A DNA stretch of 64,000 nucleotides from Vulcanimicrobium alpinum (GCF_027923555.1 NZ_AP025523.1:186001-250000); one strand, 5' to 3'. Positions 25,709-34,700 are shown, counted from the stretch's first letter. Notes: generated by a model from the letters alone, not told the origin. Made by a program: numbers and translations.

Positions 25709-27271
25709 CTATGCCTCGACCGGTTCCGGTTCGATGCGCGGGAAGAGCGGTGCGCCGGGATCGGTCTGCGTTCCGGCGCCGAGCGTGCCCCACTGCAGCG
25801 CGTCGTCCCAGCGCACTTCGGGCGTCCCCGTCTGTCCCAACTGCGCCCACATTGCGTCCGACTTCGACGGCATGAACGGGTACAGCAGGATCGCAAGCCA
25901 CCGCAGTCCCTCGCAGAGGGTGTAGAGCAGCGCGTCGAGTTCGTCGCCGCGGCCGTGCTTGTGCAGATCCCACGGCTTCTGTTCGTCGATCGCGCGGTTG
26001 AGCGCAGTGACGAGGTTCCAGATCTCGTCGAGCGCTTCCCGGAAGCGCATCGCCGTCACGTGCTCGTGCACCAGCGTGCCGAGGTCGGCAAAGCGTTCGC
26101 CGATCGCGCTCTCGGCGGGTTCGGGGACGAGCCCGTTGCGGTACTTCTGCAGCATCGCGAGCGACCGCCGCAGCAGGTTTCCCAGGTCGTTGCCGAGATC
26201 GCTGTTGTGCCGCTGCCGCAATTTCTCGACCGAGATCGAGAAGTCGCTGCCGAACGGCGCCTCGCGAAACAGAAAATACCGCACCGAGTCGGCGCCGAAG
26301 CGCTGCGCGAGCGAGAACGGTTCGATCACGTTTCCGAGCGACTTCGACATCTTCTCGCCGTCGGCGAGAATCCAGCCGTGCGCGAAGATCCGCTCGGGGA
26401 TCTCGAGCCCCGCCGACCACAGCATCGCCGGCCAGATCAGCGTGTGAAAGCGCGCGATCTCCTTGCCGATCAGATGCGTCGCGGGCCAGAACGTCGCGAA
26501 GAGACCGTCGCGGTCGGCGGGCCAGCCCAGCGCGCTGATGTAGTTGATCAGCGCGTCGAACCACACGTAGATCACGCCGCCGCCCGGCAGCGGGATCCCC
26601 CAGTCGAACGACGAGCGCGAGATCGAGAGGTCGTCGAGCCCCGCCTCGAGCACCGCCATCATCTCGTTGTAGCGCGTCTGCGGCCGCACGAACTCCGGAT
26701 GCGCGCGGAAGTGCGCGAGCAGCCGATCGCGATACGCGGAGAGCTTGAAGAACCAGTTCTGCTCCGAGAGCCACTGCACCGGACGATGGCATTCGGGATT
26801 GGGGCAACGGCCGTCGATCAATTTCGCTTCGGGCCAGAACGTCTCGTCGTTGGTGCAGTACCAGCCCTCGTACACGCCCTGATACACGTCGCCGTTCGCG
26901 CGCATCCGCTCGAAGAGCGCGAGACACGCTTCCGCATGGCGCGGCTCGGTGGTGCGGATGAAATCGTCGAAGCGGCAGTCGTAGGCGGCGGCGAGTTCCT
27001 TCCACTTCGGCGCCAGCATGTCGGTGTACGCCTGCGGCGACATCCCGGCCGCTTCGGCGGCCTGCGCGACCTTCTGGCCGTGCTCGTCGGTTCCGGTCAG
27101 CGCGCGCGCGGGCCCGAACGCGCGCGCGCTGCGCGCCAGGATGTCGGCCGCGATCGAGGTGTACGCGTGCCCGATGTGCGGCGTCCCGCTGATGTAGAAG
27201 ATCGGTGTGGTGACGTAGAACGCGGCCTTGGACACGACCCCCGGCTTTCGCCGCGGCGCCCCTTGCGGCAT
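25709..27271 (-). CDS. metG: methionyl-tRNA synthetase
   Basis: This class I aminoacyl-tRNA synthetase (520 aa) charges tRNA-Met. The HIGH signature is in SGTPHIGHAYTS (about residue 31) and the KMSKS loop reads GEKMSKSLGNV (about residue 307). The connective region has a Cys-rich zinc-binding part (YCTNDETFW, GRCPNPECHRPVQW) and WFFKLSAY. The anticodon-binding helices are at the C-terminus. There is no C-terminal tRNA-binding EMAP domain, so it is the shorter form. ATG at 27271 fits the alignment. Confidence 0.95.
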   Translation of the reverse strand: MPQGAPRRKPGVVSKAAFYVTTPIFYISGTPHIGHAYTSIAADILARSARAFGPARALTGTDEHGQKVAQAAEAAGMSPQAYTDMLAPKWKELAAAYDCRFDDFIRTTEPRHAEACLALFERMRANGDVYQGVYEGWYCTNDETFWPEAKLIDGRCPNPECHRPVQWLSEQNWFFKLSAYRDRLLAHFRAHPEFVRPQTRYNEMMAVLEAGLDDLSISRSSFDWGIPLPGGGVIYVWFDALINYISALGWPADRDGLFATFWPATHLIGKEIARFHTLIWPAMLWSAGLEIPERIFAHGWILADGEKMSKSLGNVIEPFSLAQRFGADSVRYFLFREAPFGSDFSISVEKLRQRHNSDLGNDLGNLLRRSLAMLQKYRNGLVPEPAESAIGERFADLGTLVHEHVTAMRFREALDEIWNLVTALNRAIDEQKPWDLHKHGRGDELDALLYTLCEGLRWLAILLYPFMPSKSDAMWAQLGQTGTPEVRWDDALQWGTLGAGTQTDPGAPLFPRIEPEPVEA

Positions 27272-27309
27272 CCCCGCGTCAGCGTGATACGATCCATGCG
27301 AGGATCGTG

Positions 27310-27876
27310 ATGGCCGTCGTCTTCCGGCCGCTCTCCCCGCCGGACGACGAGGAGATGCTGGCCCTGCATGGACTCAACCCCGGATACCGCGTCGAGCGGC
27401 TCGCCGACGGTTCGTTGCTGGTGAGTCCCAACGGCGCCCTCGGCAGCGCGCGAAACGCCGAACTCACGCGCCAACTCGGCAACTGGCATCACGCCCGGCG
27501 CACGGGGAAGATCTTCGACTCTTCTGCCGGCTTCGTGCTTCCCGATCGTTCGCTGTTCGGCCCCGACGGCGCGTACGTGAGCGAGGAACGCTGGAGCGTG
27601 CTCTCGCGTGCCCGCCAGGAGAAGTACTTCACCGGCGCGCCCGACGCTGCGTTCGAGGTCGTCTCCCAAAGCGACGAACGGGCGCAGCAACTTGCAAAAT
27701 GTGCGTCGTTCGCACTTCAGGGAAGCGCGCTGGTCGTACTCATCGATCCCTACCGCCGGACAGTCGATGTCTGGCGCGAGGGCGCCCAAGCGGAGCTCGG
27801 CGATATCGCCGAACTCGACTGCGCGCCGGTGATGCCGGCGTTCGTCCTCGACGTCGCCGCGATCGTCGCCGGCTGA
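27310..27876 (+). CDS. Uma2-family (DUF820) putative restriction endonuclease-fold protein
   Basis: This 188-aa protein has the PD-(D/E)XK-like Uma2 fold: GYRVERLADGSLLVSP, RNAELTRQLGNWHHA, FDSSAGFVLPDRSLFGPDGAYVS, then PDAAFEVVSQSDERAQQLAKCASF and ALVVLIDPYRRTVDVWR. Such genes are common in cyanobacteria and other phyla, often in many copies, and their biological role is unclear. The catalytic Asp and E-x-K/Q equivalents appear present. It stands alone between metG and rsmI, with its stop 3 bp from the convergent rsmI stop. Confidence 0.85.
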   Translation: MAVVFRPLSPPDDEEMLALHGLNPGYRVERLADGSLLVSPNGALGSARNAELTRQLGNWHHARRTGKIFDSSAGFVLPDRSLFGPDGAYVSEERWSVLSRARQEKYFTGAPDAAFEVVSQSDERAQQLAKCASFALQGSALVVLIDPYRRTVDVWREGAQAELGDIAELDCAPVMPAFVLDVAAIVAG

Positions 27877-27879
27877 CGT

Positions 27880-28734
27880 TTACGCGTCCTGCGCGCGGCG
27901 CTCGATGACGCGGGCGTAGAGGTGGCGGCGCTCGCCGCGGCCTTCGTCGGCGAGCCGTTTCGCGATCGCCGACGTGGAGAGACCCTCGGCGAGCAGCGCG
28001 TCGATCGCAGCGTCGATCGCGGCATCATCCTGCGCGCTCGCGGCGCCGCCGTCCGCCGCCGCGCCCGCGCTCTCCCGCGCACCGCCCTCGACGACGAAGA
28101 CGAACTCGCCGCGGATCGGATCGGCGATCGCGCGGTTCACATCGGCGGCCGTTCCGAGCACCTGCTGTTCGTGCAGCTTGGAGAGTTCGCGCACCAGGAA
28201 GACGCGCCGGTCCGGCGCGGCCGCGGCCAGATCCGCGAGGGCCGCGCGGATCCGGTGCGGGGCCTCGTACCACACCGTCGTCTCGCCGAGCGCCTCGCGG
28301 AACGCCGCCCGCCGCGCGCCGCCGCTGCGCGGCGGAAAGCCGGCGAAGGCGAAGCGCCGCAGATCGAAGCCGGAGAGCACCGCGGCGCAGACGAACGCCG
28401 CCGGCCCCGGCAGCACCTCCACCCCGATCCCGGCCTCCCGCGCCGCCGCGACGAGCGCCGAGCCGGGATCGCTGATCCCCGGCGTCCCGGCGTCGCTGAC
28501 GACGGCGACGTCGCCCTCGCGCGCGCGCTCGAGGATCGCGGGCGTCGCGGTGCGGGCGTTGTGGTCGTGATACGTCCAGATCTCTTTCGTTCCGATCGCC
28601 AGCGCATTGAGCAGCCGGCGCGTCACGCGCGAGTCTTCGGCGACGATCAGGCTCGCATCGCGCAGCGTGTCGACCGCGCGCAGCGTGATGTCGCGAAGGT
28701 TGCCCAGCGGCGTCGGTACGAACACGAGCCCCAT
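27880..28734 (-). CDS. rsmI: 16S rRNA (cytidine-2'-O)-methyltransferase RsmI
   Basis: This 284-aa SAM-dependent enzyme methylates C1402 of 16S rRNA. The family N-terminus FVPTPLGNLRDITLRAV follows the ATG at 28734. Other signatures are VAEDSRVTRRLLN, DAGTPGISDPGSALV, EVLPGPAAF, GFPPRSGG and YEAPHRI. The frame is open further upstream, but the true start is fixed by the family. Its ATG overlaps the ATG of the divergent gene at 28733 in the same CATG, leaving no intergenic space. Confidence 0.93.
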   Translation of the reverse strand: MGLVFVPTPLGNLRDITLRAVDTLRDASLIVAEDSRVTRRLLNALAIGTKEIWTYHDHNARTATPAILERAREGDVAVVSDAGTPGISDPGSALVAAAREAGIGVEVLPGPAAFVCAAVLSGFDLRRFAFAGFPPRSGGARRAAFREALGETTVWYEAPHRIRAALADLAAAAPDRRVFLVRELSKLHEQQVLGTAADVNRAIADPIRGEFVFVVEGGARESAGAAADGGAASAQDDAAIDAAIDALLAEGLSTSAIAKRLADEGRGERRHLYARVIERRAQDA

Positions 28735-29992
28735 GGCATCCGCTTCGTCGTCCGCGACGGTCGTCCGCCGCATCGAACTGCGCGGCCACATCCTCGACTC
28801 CGGGATCTTCAACCGCGTCCTCGGCGTGCTCACCGATCACGAGCGGGCCGCGTACGTGATCGAAGAGTTCGACTCGGGCCGCACCAAGGTCGATCCATCG
28901 TACGCGCGGCTTGCGATCGAAGCCGACGATCAGGCGTATCTCGACGAGCTGATCGACAAACTCCGCGAGCAGGGCGCCGAGGTGATGGAGGAAGGCGACG
29001 CGGCGACGGAACCGGCTCCCGCCGACGGCGTCCTCCCCGATCAGTTCTACGCAACCACCAACTACGCGACGGAGGTGCGGGTCGGCGGCAGCTGGCTCCC
29101 GGTGGCCAACCCCGAGATGGACTGCGCGATCGTGCTCGACGACGGCGGAGCGCTCACCGTTCCGCCCTCCGACGTGAAGGCGGGCGATCCCGTCGTCGTC
29201 GGTCATCAGGGCGTGAAGGTCTCGATCCCGCAACGCGCGCGCCGCAAGGCGGTCTTCGAGTTCATGGCCAGCGCCGTCTCGAGCGAAAAGCCGCGCCACG
29301 CGCTGCTCGGCGAGCTCGCGCGCGAACTGCTCGCCGTCCTGCGCTCCGGGAAGCGCGTCCTCGTCGTCGGCGGTCCGGCGATCATCCACACCGGCGCCGG
29401 TCCGTATCTCGCCGACCTCATCCGCGGCGGCTACGTGACCGCGCTCTACGCGGGCAACGCGCTCGCCGTGCACGACATGGAGTCGCAATTCTTCGGAACC
29501 TCGCTCGGGGTCAACCTCGAGGATGCGTTCCCGGCGGAGGAAGGGCACGTCCATCACCTGCGCACGGTCAACCGCTTGCGCGCGGCCGGCGGAATCCGCA
29601 ACGCGATCGATCGCGGGATCCTGCGTGCCGGCGTGATGTACGAAGCCTATCAGAAGAAGATCCCGGTCGTGCTGTGCGGCTCGATTCGCGACGACGGTCC
29701 GATCCCCGACGTCATCACCGACGTCGTCGAGGCGCAGCGCGCGATGCGCGCGTACGTCCCGCAGATCGGGATGGCGCTGATGGTCTGCACTCTCCTGCAC
29801 TCGGTCGCCGTCGGCAACCTGCTCCCGGCGACGTGCAAGACCGTCTGCGTCGACATCAACCCGTCGTCGGTGACGAAGCTGACCGACCGCGGCTCGCACC
29901 AGACCCTGGGGATCGTGATGGATGCATCGTCGTTTCTGCGCGAGCTCACCCTGGCAATCGAAGCCGCCGAGGCCGAACTGGGGTCTGGGTGA
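28733..29992 (+). CDS. TIGR00300-family protein (ornithine cyclodeaminase / LOR-SDH type)
   Basis: This 419-aa protein belongs to the TIGR00300 group. Archaeal members act as ornithine cyclodeaminase, and the cyanobacterial version is the C-terminal half of ArgZ/AgrE. N-terminal part: IELRGHILDSGIFNRVL and a small LOR-like domain with TKVDPSYARLAI. The Rossmann-like C-terminal part has RVLVVGGPAIIHTGAGPYLADLI, ALYAGNALAVHDMES, GVMYEAYQKKIPVVLCGSIRDDGP and VCVDINPSSVTKLTDRGS. It would turn ornithine into proline plus ammonia; substrate identity is inferred. A thioredoxin-fold gene follows after 2 bp. Confidence 0.82.
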   Translation: MASASSSATVVRRIELRGHILDSGIFNRVLGVLTDHERAAYVIEEFDSGRTKVDPSYARLAIEADDQAYLDELIDKLREQGAEVMEEGDAATEPAPADGVLPDQFYATTNYATEVRVGGSWLPVANPEMDCAIVLDDGGALTVPPSDVKAGDPVVVGHQGVKVSIPQRARRKAVFEFMASAVSSEKPRHALLGELARELLAVLRSGKRVLVVGGPAIIHTGAGPYLADLIRGGYVTALYAGNALAVHDMESQFFGTSLGVNLEDAFPAEEGHVHHLRTVNRLRAAGGIRNAIDRGILRAGVMYEAYQKKIPVVLCGSIRDDGPIPDVITDVVEAQRAMRAYVPQIGMALMVCTLLHSVAVGNLLPATCKTVCVDINPSSVTKLTDRGSHQTLGIVMDASSFLRELTLAIEAAEAELGSG

Positions 29993-29994
29993 GC

Positions 29995-30243
29995 ATGGAC
30001 CTGGAAACGCTCGAACCCGGCCGCACCGTGGAGCTCTACATCTCGCCGGCCTGTCCGTACTGTTCCGCCGCGCTGAAGCATTTCGACGCGCGCGGCGTCA
30101 CCTACGCGGTCCACGACGCGCAGAACGACCGCGCCGCGCGCGACGCGATGTTCCGCTACACCGGCGGCGATCCGACCGTCCCGGCGATCGTCGTCGACGG
30201 CGTCTACGTGCAGTCGGGCTGGGGCTCACCGCCCCGCGGTTGA
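29995..30243 (+). CDS. glutaredoxin-like thioredoxin-fold protein
   Basis: This 82-aa protein has a thioredoxin-fold beginning (VELYISPACPYCSAALKHF) with a CPYC redox motif at residues 19-22 and the cis-Pro loop TVPAIVVDGVYVQ. It ends in SGWGSPPRG. That ending resembles the glutaredoxin-like UXX-star group, in which the first Cys can be selenocysteine; here it is a plain TGT/TGC Cys. ATG at 29995 lies 2 bp after the upstream stop, so the two genes form an operon. Confidence 0.72.
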   Translation: MDLETLEPGRTVELYISPACPYCSAALKHFDARGVTYAVHDAQNDRAARDAMFRYTGGDPTVPAIVVDGVYVQSGWGSPPRG

Positions 30244-30289
30244 ACCGTCTACTAAAACGCGCACCGGTCCGGTGCGCATCACACTCCCG

Positions 30290-31477
30290 TCACGCATCTG
30301 CGTGCGCGATCGCGGTCGGCGCTTCGACAAGCGCAGCGTGACGCGGGGGGGCCAACAGGCGGAATCCGAGCGCGAGCGCGACGCACGCGAACGTCGCGGG
30401 GACGATCCCGCTGAGGTGCGGGTTCACGCGCAGCAGCGCGGTCGCCACGAACGGCGCCACGATGAACGCGAGATTGTTGAGGCTGTCGTTCACGCTGAGG
30501 ATCGTCCCGCGCTGCGCCGCCGGCGCGGCGTCGGAGATCAGCGCGCCCAGTGCGGGGCGGATCAGCGCCCCCGCGAGCGACCACAGCACGACGAACGCAT
30601 AGACCTGCGCCGGCGCGGTCACGAACCCGACGCCGCCGTAGGCGACGACCGCGATCGCGAAGCCGGTCAGCGCGACGCGTCCTTCGCCGAAGCGATCGAC
30701 GAGTTTTCCGATCAAGCCCGCCTGCACGCCGATCCCGACGATGCTCGAGACGATGAAGATCGTCGAGACGTGCACGGCATCGAAGTGCAGCACGCGTTCG
30801 GCCCACAGCGCGAAGACCGTCACCCACGACGTGAACGCGATCGCGAACGCGAACTGCGTGAGGATCAACCGGCCGAGCACCGGTGAGGCCAGTGAGATCC
30901 GGATCTCCGCGAACGTCGGCGCCGTTTTTACCGCGCCGGTCGACGCGGGCAGCAGCAGCATCGTCAGCACGATGGTGAGCAGCGCGAGTGCGGCAGCGAC
31001 CGCGAACGGGACGTGGTATCCGAAGCGCACCAGCGCGCCGGCGAGCGCAGGCCCGATCAAGAAGCCGAGTCCGTACGTCGCGCCGACCAAACCGAACGCC
31101 CGGGCACGGCTCTGCGGCGACGTCACGTCGGTGACGTACGCGGCGGTGACGCCGAGACCGCCGCCGCCGAGCCCCTCGATCGCGCGGGCCGCGAAGATCG
31201 TCCACAACGCGTTTCCGCTCGCCAGCAGCGTGAAGCCCGCGAACGAAAAGACCTGCGCCGCGATCAGCACCCCTTTGCGTCCGATACGGTCGCTCAGCGC
31301 GCCCCAGAACGGCGACGAGACGAGAGAGCAGAACGCGACCGTCGCGTAGATGGCGCCCACGACGGTGGGGTTCGCGCCGAACTGCTCGGCGTAGAACGGC
31401 AGGATCGGGATGAGGATCGTGAACCCGAGGACGTCGACGAACGTGATCGCGAGCAGCGGGAGGAGCGCGCGGGGCAT
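30290..31477 (-). CDS. MFS drug/metabolite efflux transporter (TetA-like)
   Basis: This 395-aa permease has twelve helices and an N-terminal half like DHA1 exporters: ITFVDVLGFTILIPILPFY, the A motif GALSDRIGRKGVL, and the C motif GLGFLIGPALAGAL. These features favour proton-driven export of a small drug-like molecule. It follows an ABC exporter with a 6-bp gap, which suggests a shared export or resistance operon. The last codons overlap a copy of the GCTTCGAC repeat, so its C-terminus (LVEAPTAIAHADA) is partly written by that repeat. Confidence 0.87.
   Translation of the reverse strand: MPRALLPLLAITFVDVLGFTILIPILPFYAEQFGANPTVVGAIYATVAFCSLVSSPFWGALSDRIGRKGVLIAAQVFSFAGFTLLASGNALWTIFAARAIEGLGGGGLGVTAAYVTDVTSPQSRARAFGLVGATYGLGFLIGPALAGALVRFGYHVPFAVAAALALLTIVLTMLLLPASTGAVKTAPTFAEIRISLASPVLGRLILTQFAFAIAFTSWVTVFALWAERVLHFDAVHVSTIFIVSSIVGIGVQAGLIGKLVDRFGEGRVALTGFAIAVVAYGGVGFVTAPAQVYAFVVLWSLAGALIRPALGALISDAAPAAQRGTILSVNDSLNNLAFIVAPFVATALLRVNPHLSGIVPATFACVALALGFRLLAPPRHAALVEAPTAIAHADA
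30321..30342 (+). repeat. dispersed GCTTC-hairpin repeat, copy 3
   Basis: GCTTCGACAAGC is followed by a GCAGCGTGAC tail. GCTT and AAGC pair around a CGAC loop. It lies in the last codons of the minus-strand MFS gene, near the end of that operon. Confidence 0.6.
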
Positions 31478-31483
31478 CGCGTC

Positions 31484-32725
31484 CTAGCGCTGGCGCATCG
31501 CGGCGACGAACTGGCGCGGCGTGGGGAGCTTTCCGTACATGAGCAGGCCGACGCGATAGATGCGCCCCGCGAACCACGCGAGCGCGACCGCGGCGCCGAT
31601 GTTGATCGCGAGCGAGAGCGCGAGCTGCCAGGCCGGCACGGTCGAGACGATCACGCGCGTGAACATGACGAACGGAGCGAAGAGCGGGATGAAGCTGAAC
31701 GTCACCACGTTCGTCGCGTTGGGAAACTGGAGCGCGAACTGCGCGATGAAGATCGCTCCGATGATCGGGATGTAGAGCGGTCCGGTCACGCTGCCGACGT
31801 CCTCGCTGCGGCTGACGAGCGAACCGGCGGCGGCGAAGAGGACCGCGCACTGCGCGAACCCGATGACGAAGAACACGATGAACCACAGCACCTCGGGCAC
31901 CGACGGTGCGGTGAGGGTCGCGGCGGAGGCTGCGCTCGCGCTCGCCGGCGCGGTGGAGAGCGCGTTGCTGAACAGCATCCCCACCGATTGCGCGGCGATC
32001 GCCGCGGTGACGATCCAGATCCCGAGCTGAATGAATCCCGTCGCCGTCGCCGCGAGCACTTTCGCGAAGAGCAGCCGGCTCGGATCGATCGCCGAGATCA
32101 GGAGCTCGGCGATCCGGCTCGTCTTCTCTTCGGCGACCGCCATGACGATCGACTGCGCGTTGAGCAGGATCGAGAGGTAGAGCACCATCACGAACACCAG
32201 GCCGATGAACTTCGCGCCCTCGGCGTGATCGGCGTCGGCGAACTTGCCGCCGATGTCGCGCTCTTCGACCGCGACGCGGCTGAGCGACGTCACCTTCACT
32301 TGCGGGATCCCGGTCGCGAACTGCAGCTGCAGCGCGGCGAGATCGCGCGCGAAGGAGGGGCGCAGCGAACCCGGATCGCGCGTGTACGCGGTCACGTGGA
32401 GCAGGCTCCCGCGACGTTCGAGGACCGCGACGGCGGCGGCTTTGCTGTGCGCGTCGAGGTACGCGATCGTCGGCGGCGCGTTCAATCGGGGCTCGCGGGC
32501 GACGATCGCGTAATCGCCGCGCAGGGCGTTCGCCGCCGCCGCGGTGAGCTCGGAATCGCCGACGAGCACGACGTTCTTCGTCGAGACCGCGAAGCCGGTC
32601 ACCGCGACCGGGAGAAACGCGATCAGCGCGATCGCGATCGCGCCGAGCAGCGTCCCCGCGATGTAGATCCGCGAGCGCAGCCGCCGTTCGAATTCGGCGC
32701 TGAAGACGACCGCGATCGTGTTCAC
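31484..32725 (-). CDS. ABC-2 type transporter permease (NatB-like)
   Basis: This 413-aa integral membrane subunit has an N-terminal helix, a large outer domain and five to six C-terminal helices. NatB-type hallmarks are MAVAEEKTSRIAELLISAIDPSRLLFAK and the pattern of the last helices. Its GTG overlaps the stop of the ATPase gene (GTGA), so the two form one exporter. NatAB-like systems export sodium or peptides and lipids; the substrate here is not known. Confidence 0.87.
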   Translation of the reverse strand: MNTIAVVFSAEFERRLRSRIYIAGTLLGAIAIALIAFLPVAVTGFAVSTKNVVLVGDSELTAAAANALRGDYAIVAREPRLNAPPTIAYLDAHSKAAAVAVLERRGSLLHVTAYTRDPGSLRPSFARDLAALQLQFATGIPQVKVTSLSRVAVEERDIGGKFADADHAEGAKFIGLVFVMVLYLSILLNAQSIVMAVAEEKTSRIAELLISAIDPSRLLFAKVLAATATGFIQLGIWIVTAAIAAQSVGMLFSNALSTAPASASAASAATLTAPSVPEVLWFIVFFVIGFAQCAVLFAAAGSLVSRSEDVGSVTGPLYIPIIGAIFIAQFALQFPNATNVVTFSFIPLFAPFVMFTRVIVSTVPAWQLALSLAINIGAAVALAWFAGRIYRVGLLMYGKLPTPRQFVAAMRQR

Positions 32726-33630
32726 GCCGCCGGCCCCACGGCGCGCAGGTAGATGTCGTTGAGCCGCGGTTCGACTCGCTCGAACCGCGTGACGTCGCCG
32801 GCCGCCACGAGATCGCGCAGCAGCGATGCGGCATCGGTGTCGGCGGGGACCTCATAGGCCAATGTCGCGCGTCCGTTGGTGTAGAGCGCCCGCGCCAGCG
32901 GATCGCGCGCGAAGACCGCGCGCAACGCATCGGTCGCCGGTTCGACTTCGATCACGCGCGTCGGCCACTGCGCCCGCAGTTCCGGCAGCGTCCCGGCAGC
33001 TTTCACCGTACCGCTGGCGATGATGCAGAACCGCTCGCAGAGTTCCTCGACCTGCCACATCTGATGCGAGGAGATGATCAGCGTCGTCCCGGCCGTACGC
33101 AGCGTGCGCAGTGCGTCGAGCAGGATCTCGGCGTTCACCGGGTCGAGCCCGGAGAACGGCTCGTCCAGAACGAGCAGCTCGGGCTGATGGAGCGCGGCGC
33201 TGGCGATCTGCACTTTCTGCTGGTTGCCCTTCGAGAGCTCGCCGCATTTGCGGTCGGCGTACGGGCGCAGCCCGAGCAGTTCGATCCAGGCGTCGGCGCG
33301 GGTGCGGTCGTCGGGCCGATGCACGCCGTGCAGGCGGCCGAAGTACGCGATCTGATCGCGCACGCGCATCTTCGCATAGAGGCCGCGCTCTTCGGGGAGG
33401 TAGCCGAAGCGGCGCCGGACCGACAGATCGATCGGCTCGCCGTTCCACGTGAGGGTCCCGCGATCGGGGACCAAGATCCCGAGGATCATGCGCATCGTGG
33501 TCGTCTTGCCGGCACCGTTGGGACCGAGCAGACCGAGCGTCGACCCTGCCGGCAGCTCGAACGAGACGTCGCGGACCGCTTGGATATCGCCGAACGAGCG
33601 CGCGACTCCGGAAAGGATCAACTTGTTCAC
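32722..33630 (-). CDS. ABC transporter ATP-binding protein (NatA-like)
   Basis: This 302-aa ATPase has Walker A GPNGAGKTTTMRMILG near residue 35, signature ELSKGNQQKVQIASAAL, Walker B LLVLDEPFSGLDPVN and a switch His in LIISSHQMWQVEEL. A C-terminal domain of about 80 residues follows, as in NatA and other ABC-2 exporters. Its GTG at 33630 lies 35 bp from the divergent TTG of the SDR gene. It is the first gene of the three-gene export operon. Confidence 0.9.
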   Translation of the reverse strand: MNKLILSGVARSFGDIQAVRDVSFELPAGSTLGLLGPNGAGKTTTMRMILGILVPDRGTLTWNGEPIDLSVRRRFGYLPEERGLYAKMRVRDQIAYFGRLHGVHRPDDRTRADAWIELLGLRPYADRKCGELSKGNQQKVQIASAALHQPELLVLDEPFSGLDPVNAEILLDALRTLRTAGTTLIISSHQMWQVEELCERFCIIASGTVKAAGTLPELRAQWPTRVIEVEPATDALRAVFARDPLARALYTNGRATLAYEVPADTDAASLLRDLVAAGDVTRFERVEPRLNDIYLRAVGPAA

Positions 33631-33665
33631 GGGGCGATCTCCTTACCCACAGGAGGGCGGCGACC

Positions 33666-34463
33666 TTGTTCGCGATCGATTTACACGACCGGATCAGTCT
33701 TGTGACGGGAGGAGCCCGCGGCATCGGACGCGCGTGCGGAGAAGCGCTGGCGCGTGCCGGTTCGCGCATCGCCGTCGTCGATCTCGACGAAGCGACCGCC
33801 GCGGCCGCCGCCGACGCGATTGCCGCCGCGTTTCACGTTGCGACGCGCGGTTACGCCTGCGACGTGCGCGACCCCGCTGCGGTGCGCCGCACGTTCGACG
33901 CCGTAGCATCGGACTTCGGTGCGCTCGATCACCTCGTGAACAACGCCGGGATCCAGTTCGTCTCGCCGATCGCGGAGTTTCCGGACGACAAGTACGATCT
34001 CGTCCGCGGCGTCGATCTCGACGGCGTCTTTCACGCGACCAAGGCCGCGTGGAAGCATCTGGTCGCGCGCGGTCGCGGACGCATCGTCAACATCGCGAGC
34101 GTCCACGGGCTCGTGGCATCGCCTTTCAAACCGGCGTACGTCGCCTCGAAGCACGGCGTCGTCGGGCTGACGAAGGCCGCGGCGCTCGAAGGCGCCGAGG
34201 CCGGGATCACCGTGAACGCGATCTGCCCCGGCGCGGTGATGACCGATCTGGTGCGCGGTCAAGCCGCCGATCTGGTCCGGTCGTACGGCGGCGGGATCAG
34301 CGAAGAGGAAGCGCTCGAGCGCGCGTTTCTGCAGGCGATGCCGACGAAGCGTTTCATCGACGTCGCGGAAGTCGGTGCGCTGTGCGCGTTCCTGTGCAGC
34401 GACGAAGCACGCTCGATCACGGGCGCTCCGATCGCGATCGACGGCGGCTGGTCGGCGCACTAG
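33666..34463 (+). CDS. short-chain dehydrogenase, probable 3-hydroxybutyrate dehydrogenase
   Basis: This 265-aa classical SDR has the NAD-binding TGGARGIGRACGEALARAG, the NNAGIQFVSPI motif and the active site S-x12-Y-x3-K as NIASVHGLVASPFKPAYVASKHGV. The NIASVHG and FKPAYVASKHG wording is that of D-3-hydroxybutyrate dehydrogenases, which reoxidise PHB-derived hydroxybutyrate to acetoacetate. The PHA synthase at 56912 makes this plausible. TTG at 33666 has AGGAGG upstream (33649-33656). It would be cytoplasmic and tetrameric. Confidence 0.82.
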   Translation: MFAIDLHDRISLVTGGARGIGRACGEALARAGSRIAVVDLDEATAAAAADAIAAAFHVATRGYACDVRDPAAVRRTFDAVASDFGALDHLVNNAGIQFVSPIAEFPDDKYDLVRGVDLDGVFHATKAAWKHLVARGRGRIVNIASVHGLVASPFKPAYVASKHGVVGLTKAAALEGAEAGITVNAICPGAVMTDLVRGQAADLVRSYGGGISEEEALERAFLQAMPTKRFIDVAEVGALCAFLCSDEARSITGAPIAIDGGWSAH

Positions 34464-34555
34464 CAATCCGCCTTAGACTAGACAACCTGGGCGACCGCAT
34501 GATACCCTCGGCGAACGCACGGCGCGCGACGCACGTGCAGAAAGGAGATGGCCAT

Positions 34556-34648
34556 ATGAATCAGTTCGTGCAGCAGATGATCCCCGTCGGAACGACCGGA
34601 CTCGTTTCGCGCACCTTCATTGCATCTCCGGAGGCAGCAACAGGCTGA
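34556..34648 (+). CDS. 30-codon small ORF with strong ribosome site
   Basis: The ORF (MNQFVQQMIPVGTTG... ending in EAATG) begins at an ATG with AAAGGAG 8 nt upstream, one of the best ribosome sites in the window. It lies in an otherwise non-coding stretch of 440 bp and is followed by an intrinsic terminator. I recognise no family. It could be a leader peptide for the structure behind it, or a stand-alone small protein with its own transcript. Confidence 0.5.
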   Translation: MNQFVQQMIPVGTTGLVSRTFIASPEAATG

Positions 34649-34700
34649 TCCGACGCTTCGTCGTCGCGTCGTTCTGATGAAGCCTCCGGTTCCCCGGAGG
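34628..34700 (+). promoter_or_regulatory. possible transcription attenuator (antiterminator overlapping terminator)
   Basis: CCGGAGGC (34628-34635, inside the end of the small ORF) is perfectly complementary to GCCTCCGG (34682-34689). The latter is also the left arm of the terminator at 34683-34700. Between them CGACGC and GCGTCG form a smaller hairpin. Pairing of the first two would prevent the terminator from forming. This is the layout of a leader-peptide attenuator; function is inferred from base pairing only. Confidence 0.4.

Noticed and set aside
27922-30243. 773-codon open frame on the plus strand
   Set aside because: Only its last 82 codons (from 29995) make a real protein; the rest is antisense to rsmI or out of frame with the TIGR00300 gene.
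30279-32930. 883-codon open frame on the minus strand
   Set aside because: Arg-rich shadow of the ABC permease and MFS genes, which have proper helices in other frames.
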